NCBI RefSeq assembly: GCF_042453785.1
Contig: NC_091664.1
Span: 29,374,501-29,438,500 of the forward strand
Source of the DNA: Malus domestica
Lineage: Eukaryota; Streptophyta; Magnoliopsida; Rosales; Rosaceae
Direction: 5' to 3'
DNA: 64,000 nucleotides
In this document: one piece after another, positions 56,720-64,000 of the stretch
Layout: every line of letters starts with the position of its first letter
Position numbering within the stretch: the first letter of the stretch is position 1
Translations under genes and position numbers: made by a program
The notes under the pieces: model-generated
The model's database searches: none
What the model was told of the DNA's origin: nothing
The model's input: only the letters and a program-made list of their open reading frames with translations

Positions 56720-56930
56720 GGATCCTCGTCGGATCATTTTCCTGGGGATCTTAGAGATCCTATGACTGTGAACGTTTATCGTATATCATGCGAACATTTT
56801 TCGTTAGGTATTATTCATATTTAATTTTGAATTTTAAATTTTGAAATGATTTATAACCGCATGATGTACGATGAACAGTCACAATCACAGAATTCCTAAG
56901 ATAAAAAAAAAAATGATCCGGCGAGAATCC
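56720..56930. mobile_element. MITE, family B copy 2
   Basis: It starts GGATCCTCGTCGGATCATTT and ends GATCCGGCGAGAATCC. The centre (GCATGATGTACGATGAACA) matches the copy at 15304-15501. Confidence 0.8.
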
Positions 56931-57042
56931 TTTTCCTTTTTACATAACATAAAGGATGTGCCCCTAAATTTAGAAACAAATTCCAATCTGTGAATTTTAT
57001 TTTATCCACTACCATGCATTTTCTCAATTAATTATATTTTAA

Positions 57043-57190
57043 GGGATGTGATATCCACATATTCCATTTTACTTCTCACATATTTTTTTAAATTTCTATA
57101 GTCGGATAAGATGAATTGAAGAAAATCAACGGATATAAATTATCAAGGGGTGTGTGAGAAGTAAAATAGGGTGTGTGGATATTACACTCC
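57043..57190. mobile_element. MITE, family A copy 2, with 8-bp target duplication
   Basis: Ends GGGATGTGATATCCACA and TGTGGATATTACACTCC are inverted. The octamer TATTTTAA flanks both sides (57035-57042 and 57191-57198), as expected for a hAT-type MITE. Confidence 0.88.
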
Positions 57191-57202
57191 TATTTTAAAA
57201 GG

Positions 57203-57354
57203 AAAACTAATGAAAAATATTTGAAAACTTTGAGTTTTTAACGAAAATGACAAAATAAAGGGTAAAGTGAATAGTATGAGGATTAACTTTTTATTGTAAA
57301 AATATAATTTTTCGTTAAAATAAATAGTATCGAGAGCTTTTCGTTAAAATTCTC
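57203..57354. mobile_element. MITE-like repeat, family D copy 2
   Basis: Shares TTGAAAACTTTGAGTTTTTA, AAGTGAATAGTATGAGGA and TTTTCGTTAAAAT with the copy at 44781-44910. It begins a dozen bases after the family A element. Confidence 0.72.
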
Positions 57355-57621
57355 TATTTTAAATACAAGAAAATGGAATTAGTGCTCCCACACACTGTCA
57401 TTTGTCAGTGTCACACTCCATTTCCATGCAACAAAAGTCTCCACCAATCACATGAACCCTGGAGAAAAAAGCAAAAAATAAAATATAAAAATCCTCCTGC
57501 CTCGTGAAACGACGTCGCTTAAGGCCGTTCCCAAATCAATGTCGCGCGATCCCAATCTTTCTGCTGACCTAAAATTCAGAGACTTGAATGTATGAAGACT
57601 TCGGCGTAAAATTGAATGTAG

Positions 57622-57992
57622 ATGGCTCTGTGGTCGTCACCGTCAACGTCGTCGTCGCCGAAGGGGATAGTGATAACGGTGCCGGCGCTGGTCCTCACGG
57701 CGTCAGTTGCCGCAGTTTTCTTCTTCTTTCTCTTGTTCTCTTTATCGTCGCCGTGCACTTGCGGCGGCGGTGCTGGTATTGCGCGTGTGGGTTATGTCGG
57801 TGGACCCAGTGTCGGCGTGGCGGAGGGCGGAGGAGGAGAGACGATATGGTCGTCGAAGGAGGATGTGGAGTGGGTGAAGGATCAGATCCGAGTGAATGGG
57901 TTGCATATGCAGGATAACGTGTTGAGGAAGGGAATTAACCCTCGCACCAGAGCTCAGCAGCTTGAAGATCTCTTGCAGTCAGTACTCTCCCT

Positions 57993-58043
<51 letters not shown>

Positions 58044-59412
58044 AGTACCTGTATACTATGATGTGCACATTTGTGTGATTAGAAATGAGGACTTGGATTT
58101 GTGCAGTGGGATTGGAATTTTGACATCAGTTGATTTTGGCATGGGGTTTGGGAATTGGGTATTGAATTGTGAATTAGGTATATTCTTGGATTCAAAGCTG
58201 CCAACTTTAATTTTGAGTACCAGTTCACGTGATTTTTGTGCCAAGTGAGGATGTGGGGGAGTTGAGATTACATCAGTAAACTTCGATTTTCATGAGATCG
58301 CATCAGTAAACTTAGATTTGTTTAGTTATGTGGACGTGAACTCGAATTTGTTGCTTAAGTTTGCATTTTCTTGCACTTTATCTTTTCGATGCTAGTTTGG
58401 CAAGTTCTGTGTTGGTCTGTTTGGTTTATGTATTAGGGTGGAGAGAAAGGAAAGGATTAAGTTTTGATCATTGCCTAGATTTACAGAACATCGAAGTTAG
58501 ACTAGATCATATCCTTTGAAGTGATTTGTTCTATTCCTTTTGTTTCGATAGACATTTCTTTGTAACTTGATGATTCTTTAGTTAGAGTATTCTCTTACTT
58601 GTTTGGGAGATTTTTCTTTCTCGTTGTGCTTTACTGTGCCTGCAGTTATAACATATTCGCATGTTTGCGGGTCAATTGAAACAACGGAAAATTATATGTT
58701 ATGTGAATACAGGGATGATCTGTACAAAGAATTGACCAATAGTTTCTGGATTTTCAGATTCAAGGGTATATCTCACTATGAAGGACCTGATTCGGAAAAT
58801 CATACTGCCCTCCCATGCCCTGGTGAGCTCCTAACCGAGGAGCACCACAGTAACTACGGTGAGCCTTGGGCAGGTGGGCGAGATGTTTTTGAGTTCCTCG
58901 CTCAGTCCTCTCATCTGAAGCCTGACTCCAATGTCCTTGAGATCGGTTGTGGTACCCTCCGAGTTGGTTTGCATTTCATTCGCTATCTTAATCCCGGACA
59001 CTTCCACTGCCTTGAAAGAGATGAGCTCTCGCTAATGGCTGCCTTCAGATACGAGCTTCCTTCCCAAGGTCTTCTGCACAAGCGCCCTTTGATTGTGAAA
59101 GGCGACAACATGGACTTCAACAGATTTGGGTCCGATGTTGTGTATGACTTGATCTATGCTAGCGCTGTGTTTCTTCATATGCCTGATAAGCTTGTGTGGG
59201 TTGGATTAGAGAGATTGACAAATAAACTGAAACCCTATGACGGGCGAATCTTCGTTTCCCATAATATCAAATTCTGTTCGCGGTTGGGAGGAGACGAGTG
59301 TACAAAGCAGCTCACGAGTTTAGGCCTGGAGTATGTCGGAAAGCATACACATGACAGCTTGCTATTTAATCACTACGAAATCTGGTTCGAGTTTAGGCGG
59401 ACAAAGGCTTAG
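57622..59412 (+). CDS. Membrane-anchored SAM-dependent methyltransferase
   Basis: Two exons, 57622-57977 and 58758-59412; 336 aa. The donor (TTGCA|GTCAGT) is weak but joins in phase with the acceptor TTTTCAG at 58757. Residues ~18-43 are a single hydrophobic segment (VPALVLTASVAAVFFFFLLF), so a type II signal anchor is likely, followed by a Gly-rich linker. The catalytic domain has motif I VLEIGCGTLRVG at about 178-189, an acidic FHCLERDELSLMAAF after strand 2, and the YDLIYASAVFLHMP stretch. It is a class I Rossmann methyltransferase. The substrate is not identifiable. A (CT)n microsatellite at 57993-58042 begins the intron. Expression upstream is preceded by a GC-rich leader. Confidence 0.9.
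57984..58042. repeat. (CT)n microsatellite at the 5' end of the methyltransferase intron
   Basis: CCCTCCCTC followed by about 25 CT units, beginning six bases after the donor site. Confidence 0.92.
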
Positions 59413-59945
59413 AGTTGCAGAATTTATTCATTTTTTCACTGCCTTCCGTCCTAATTTAGATACGGGATGTGAAGCGATGGGTGGCTGCGGTGCTCTTGTG
59501 GTATTTGTTTTATAACTTTGGCCACCATTCTCCGAAGGTCAAGTCTTTTAACCTTCTATTTATGATTGTACTTGTTAGAGTGGCAGATAGTTTGTGCAGG
59601 AGGCTATGAGGCCTGTTTTGTGTTTTTGGATAGGAAAATTGTAACCTGTAAGAATTTGATAACACTTTCTTTGAATTTATGTAAGCTATTCATTTTTTCT
59701 TCAGCTGTTGCTTAATAAGTTGCATGATTCCTTGTCGACTTAAATTTTCTCTGACAATGTTGTAATCACGAGAATGACTTGCGTACACCGGCTATGTTAT
59801 TGTGGCAGTTCTTTAGCGTAATCACGCTTTTATTGTGACGGCACATCAATCTAATTATACTTGATTCTGAAGGTATCCTAACCTAGTCACGGTTAAAAGT
59901 AGCATTATTTCAACCTAATAATGATCTGGAAACTCAGTTTCCCAA
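59413..59945. other. Methyltransferase 3'UTR and spacer
   Basis: T-rich transcript-end-like sequence to about 59720; nothing else seen. An AAACCCTA telo-box lies near 59968 ahead of the fragment below. Confidence 0.5.
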
Positions 59946-59999
59946 AACCCCAAAAATGCAGACTAAAACCCTAAATCCTAATCAAAGAGAAATAGAGAC

Positions 60000-60419
60000 C
60001 CAAAAGAGCAACATTTTCAAGAAGGCATCGCTCTTCACAAATCATAAGCACCGCATTGTGCAACAAAAAATCCAACTTGCCGTCATCGTTCTCCGGCTAC
60101 CATTTCGGTGATCGCAGCCTCGCTCTGTCGTTCGGCCGTTCGATATCCTCCACGACGCAGCTGGATAACTCATGGATGAACAAGATCAAAGGGGTCTTCA
60201 CCGGCAACAAGGCCTCTCCGGAAGAAGCAAGATCAAAGGGGAATTCACTGGTTCCGCTTACCGATGATTATTTATTTGCGGATGAGATGAAGAATGCTAG
60301 AAAAAACGGGGCGTTTAAGTACATTGTCGGGAGAAGCAGTGAAGCTACTTTTGCCGATGCTTTTGAGAAGCAGGAAGCGATATTTCGATATCTCGGAGGA
60401 TTTGATTCAACTAGAGAGG
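60000..60419 (+). pseudogene. Start-less first exon of a mitochondrial-type gene
   Basis: From 59996 the frame reads without ATG through ATFSRRHRSSQIIST, ALCNKKSNLPSSFSGYHFGD, a Ser/Arg-rich presequence-like region, to a conserved block WMNKIKGVFTGNK, ADEMKNARKNGAFKYIVGR, SSEATFADAFEKQEAIFRYLG, ending at a donor-like GAG|GTTGGT at 60420. This block is familiar from an uncharacterised plant mitochondrial protein family. An in-frame TAG lies 60 bases upstream and no in-frame ATG exists before residue ~65 (the M in DNSWMNK at about 60175). No later exon is visible in the following 3.5 kb. Most likely a truncated, start-lost copy; translation from the internal Met is the alternative. Confidence 0.6.
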
Positions 60420-61094
60420 TTGGTTTTACCCTTTTAAATCGCTTCCTTGAAGATGAATTATTAAGTTAGTGGAGGCGTGCGAGTTAGTCCAGTTGAACTG
60501 TATCAAATTCTGACAACGATTTACGACTGTAGGAAACTTTGTTTTTGTAACATGTCAAAAATGAACTGTATCAAAGTTTCCCGTTGAACTGTATCAAACT
60601 GCAGTGCAAGAGAGTGGGCGCATACTGCTCTAACCAACTGAACTAACTTACATATTTCGAAAATCCAATTGTGTTCAAATTGAAAAAAAAAAAAAAAAAG
60701 CTTGTTGGGTTTGCTTGTAGAATGGCTAAAAATGATTTTTGACAATTAAAGACGCTTCTGACACTTTTGATAAAAATAAGTTGAAAATGTTTTTGAGTCG
60801 TAGAAATGATTTTTGAAGAAACCCTTGAACCTTAAATAAAAAAAAATTACACGTTCAAAGTAAAAGTAATTCTAACAAAAATGCTTACAAGTAAAAATTT
60901 ATGGGCAGAATTACGTTTTGCAAAAGTAGTTTACAAGCGAGCCATAACCTTCTCGCATTCTTGATGCTTGAGCGAGGGTTCTTCTGAGGACTAACTAATA
61001 CTACTAAATAAATCACTCACTCGCTTTCTTTGTGTTTAAATGAAAGTATTGGATTGTAAGGATGTCAATTTGAAAGCCATAAGAAAGGAAAGGA
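60420..61094. other. Non-coding, AT-rich
   Basis: Short homopolymer (A)17 at 60683-60699 and a repeated AACTGTATCAAA motif (60497, 60566, 60592). No gene is seen. Confidence 0.5.
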
Positions 61095-61240
61095 TAGTGT
61101 TATCCACATACCCTTGTTTACTTTTCACACACCTCTCAATTTTCAACCGTCGAATCGAATGAATTGAAGAAAATCAATGGCAAAAAATTAACAAATATGT
61201 GTAGCAGGTAAAAATAAGTGTGTGATAGTGATCACTCATA
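61095..61240. mobile_element. MITE, family A copy 3 (degenerate)
   Basis: GATAGTGTTATCCACATACC at the left, ACCGTCGAATCGAATGAATT and GAAGAAAATCAATGG in the middle, and TAAGTGTGTGATAGTGATCA at the right align with the other family A copies; ends are eroded. Confidence 0.6.
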
Positions 61241-64000
61241 TATTTCATGCATTTATACCATCAATTTCTAAAGTCTTTGTGATGTTTTTGTGTTAAAATT
61301 GTAGCATTTTACCTTATCTTGTGTTAATATGCAGTTAATTTTGTTTTAGTATCAATTTCAAGCAAAATGGAATAAAGGAAATAGAAAAACAAATAAAAGA
61401 ATTAAAGATGGAGCAAGTGGAGCACTAATTGTGAATTGAAATGGCTGCCTTTTGAAGAAGCAGAGAGACACGGGCTGGAAAAAAAAGAAAAGAAAAGAAA
61501 GACGGTGGGAGAGGGTCACGGCATAAACAAAGGAAGTGCGCAAACAAGGAGAGGACTCGGAATGGCTAAAAAGAAAATAATAGAAAAGAAAATAAAGGGA
61601 GTGGAGAATGAAGGTGACGGCAGAAAGAAAGAAAGAAAAACGGAAATAAGAAGAGACAGAGGGCAGACGTGAGAAGTGGGCGCAGAGAGAGAGGAGAGAC
61701 TGACAGAGAGCAGAGAAGCACAGACTAGCAGTATCAAAGAAGCACGGCAGAGAGCAAAGCTTCACTCTATTTTTCTTGGTTTTATCTTCTCAAACTCATG
61801 TTTTACTTTTGGTTTAATTTGAAAATTATATGTAACTAAATTTTAAGAAGTTAGGGGCTGTTTTGAAGCCCCTAATATGATTGTAAGTTTGTTGTGATAT
61901 TTTGTTTGAATGACTTTTATGAAAGGATGAAAATTGTTTCACTACTTATGTCATTGATAAATTCTTTATGTGTTTCTATGGATGCATACATAGTGAGCAT
62001 ATCTAGGATTTTAATGCTATGAATATATGTTTACCTGCCTTTGTTGAATGAGGACCTACATATGTTCTAGAGTAGCACTTGTTAATTGTGGTTAACATGT
62101 GAACCGATTTCTCGGATAAGTAAGACAACGCCAGTACTTACGATGCCTTGTGATGACTCAAACTTTTTTTATTCTTAATGATTTCTACTTGTTAAATCTA
62201 TGAACACGCCATTCTAGATTTCATGTTAGGGACTAAGTTAAGTTGAAAACGTCATTCTCTTAACATACTACGTAAGAAAGAGTAATAGGTTGAGTTCTAA
62301 CAGTGAGCCAACTTGAGCATCTTCATCCGGAAATAAAAGGGATTTGAATGAAAGATAACATGCTTGCATGATTATTTGGTGGTGGATAGCATTTCCCCTA
62401 ACTCGTTTTCTTAACTTGTGAATTAAAATCTATTGGTATTATTTAAAACTTGTTGAGGTCCTGTTTTGTCCGATTTAATTTAAATAGCTAATCAACTCCA
62501 AAAATCCAAAAAATTTGTGTGAGCATAGCTTGGTGTGTCTAGTTTATGTGTATAAAATTTCGTTGCATTTGGATAAGTGTAAGTTAGTCTCATAATTATT
62601 GTTCGGTGGCTGGTCAGTGGAGACAGCCATCCTGTTTTTGTAACATTTTAAGTATTTGGATAAAACAATCTTCTGCGGGAAAGACCCTTATTTTCATATG
62701 CTACAATCGACAAATTTTAGTTTTAATAAGGAAAATCAATAGGATTATTGTGGGCTACTTTGTGGTGTGCTTTTAATCCTACCAGATAGCATTTTTTTCT
62801 AAGAAATTGGTTGCAAGGTTGCTAAGGGTTTTCTTTTTTCTTACAAGATTCATTTCAAAAGTAGCAGTTAGCTAAATTTGAGTGGTGACGTATTACCACT
62901 CAACAATGCCAGCTGATGCTACTATACCACACTATAATATCTCGCAGTTGTGATGCCCCAAGTTCGCTCATTTTAGCTACTCATAAGATGTTTTGTGGTT
63001 TAAAATGATGATTGTTTTCGTCCAAGATAACATAACATTTGGGTGTATTTAAGTGTCTATGACATACAGGTTGGGTATTGATCAATCTGTGTGGATAAAA
63101 TTTTCTAACAAAGCATATAAGTCCATTCAAGACCTAATTAAATAGCTACCGCAAAGCCTACTATTTCTCCTCAATTATTGTAGATTCTTGCTTCTGTTTC
63201 AAACAATTATTCATTCTCTTTCTACATATGGTGTTAGTTTATTGAGTTATTGTCCTCCTATAGAGGGGCGAATTCAACTTGGGGTAAGGTGGATCAGTTG
63301 ATTCTCTAGTTCAGAAATTCTCTATCGAAGAGTTGGGTGATACCCTTTAAAAATTTGAGATGCCCTTGAAAGCTATCTTTTAACTACTCAAGAATTGTTT
63401 CTATGAGCACTGGACAGAGTAGCTGCTAGCCTCATGCCTTTGTATGCATTGCGATGTGCATATGTCAATAGGCTCACTAGGGATATGTTGGTAGTTGTCG
63501 GCATGCTCGCTCAGAAGCGGACATCAATTGACATGCTCGCTTGAAAGCTGTTGGCATCTATTGACCGGTGTGCAATAAGACCTGGCAAATGGCCTACTAA
63601 GGATCGATGAAACACCAATGGCTAAAAGATCTTCAGATTGAATATTTTTTTTTTGCATATATGATCTTTAAATGACTATAAATAAAATGAACAATTCTGA
63701 TAGTAAAAGTTCATTATTCATAAGTGGAGGGACACCAGCATTATTCGAAAATGTAAGTTGAAAAGTGCATGATATACATCACATGCATGCGAATGGTTAC
63801 ACATATAATTGAGAACGTAAGGTATATAACTTGTTCCAGAATTGAGTCTGAAGACTGCATGTGATAGGACTATTTTAGGGAAAGAACACTACTTTTAGAT
63901 TGATGCTTTCATGATAAGGTTTTGCCCATTTTAGGAACAGAGAGAGTTTTCTGGGGTTATTTCATAACAACAGTTAGATAAAATGTAAAAACGGCCGAGA
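61241..64000. other. Probable retroelement-derived non-coding DNA
   Basis: 61250-62750 has the feel of a plant LTR-retrotransposon end: TTACCTTATCTTGTGTTAAT, then CAAGCAAAATGGAATAAAGG, purine-rich sequence with many GAAAG runs, and later CTTCTGCGGGAAAGACCCTT, ATGCTACAATCGACAA. I find no polyprotein domain and no second LTR. 62760-64000 is AT-rich with no coding signal, apart from direct repeats of GACATGCTCGCT and ATGCTCGCT near 63500-63540. Confidence 0.35.

Noticed and set aside
57588-57917. Alternative plus-strand frame overlapping the methyltransferase first exon
   Set aside because: It is Arg/Cys/Gly-biased from GC-rich codons and lacks similarity; the frame from 57622 has the membrane anchor and splices in phase to the catalytic domain.
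61358-61765. Minus-strand 135-codon ORF rich in Phe, Leu and Ser
   Set aside because: It is the complement of a purine-rich stretch in probable retroelement DNA and has no protein-like pattern.

Overview
The window is plant nuclear DNA from a eudicot, most likely Rosaceae and probably the apple/pear tribe. Genes have many short GT-AG introns, low-GC intergenic DNA, (GA)n and (GT)n microsatellites and many MITEs. The apple/pear placement rests on my recognition of repeat families such as the one ending in TTAACGAAAA and is inference. No prokaryotic, organellar or CRISPR features are present.

Layout. 1-20.7 kb holds four minus-strand genes: the 5' half of HASTY/exportin-5 (1-4099), a membrane-anchored CDC2-like kinase (5870-9712), the box C/D snoRNP protein NOP58 (11703-14808), and a two-dsRBD protein of the DRB2/3/5 type (17039-19474, with a 5'UTR intron that contains a ~190 bp foldback element). 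20.7-30 kb holds an intronless DYW-type PPR editing factor (22281-24722), repeats, a small exon-like fragment near 24.9 kb, and a Tyr/Gly/Pro-repeat protein of unknown function (27752-28531). 30-35.3 kb is a complete 13-exon phytyl ester synthase-like acyltransferase. 36.2-44.6 kb is an integrated plant pararetrovirus (Caulimoviridae), described below. 45.3-45.9 kb is an inverted minisatellite. 47.7-53.9 kb is a 17-exon WDR48/UAF1-like WD40 gene with an upstream 5'UTR exon near 55.1 kb. 55.2-57.4 kb is a nest of MITEs. 57.6-59.4 kb is a plus-strand membrane-anchored SAM methyltransferase. 60.0-60.4 kb is a start-less first-exon fragment of a mitochondrial-type gene. 60.5-64 kb has no recognisable gene and looks retroelement-derived.

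The most interesting object is the pararetrovirus, on the minus strand. In transcription order it has a 53-bp promoter repeat, a TATA box, an AATAAA signal placed as in terminally redundant pregenomic RNA, an initiator-Met tRNA primer site, three small ORFs, then movement protein, coat protein, aspartic protease, reverse transcriptase and RNase H, and last a long intact 538-codon ORF. The small-ORFs / polyprotein / extra 3' ORF order resembles tungrovirus more than the caulimoviruses. It is interrupted by several in-frame stops, one frame change and a lost zinc-knuckle cysteine, so as read it is a relic.

Neighbour logic: HASTY (small-RNA export and biogenesis) and the DRB protein both belong to plant small-RNA biology. 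The order HASTY - kinase - NOP58 - ... - WDR48 matches what I remember of one short stretch of Arabidopsis chromosome 3, with PPR, DRB and acyltransferase genes interleaved. This suggests conserved microsynteny; it is recollection and needs checking. All exon coordinates were worked out by hand from splice signals, reading phase and family similarity.
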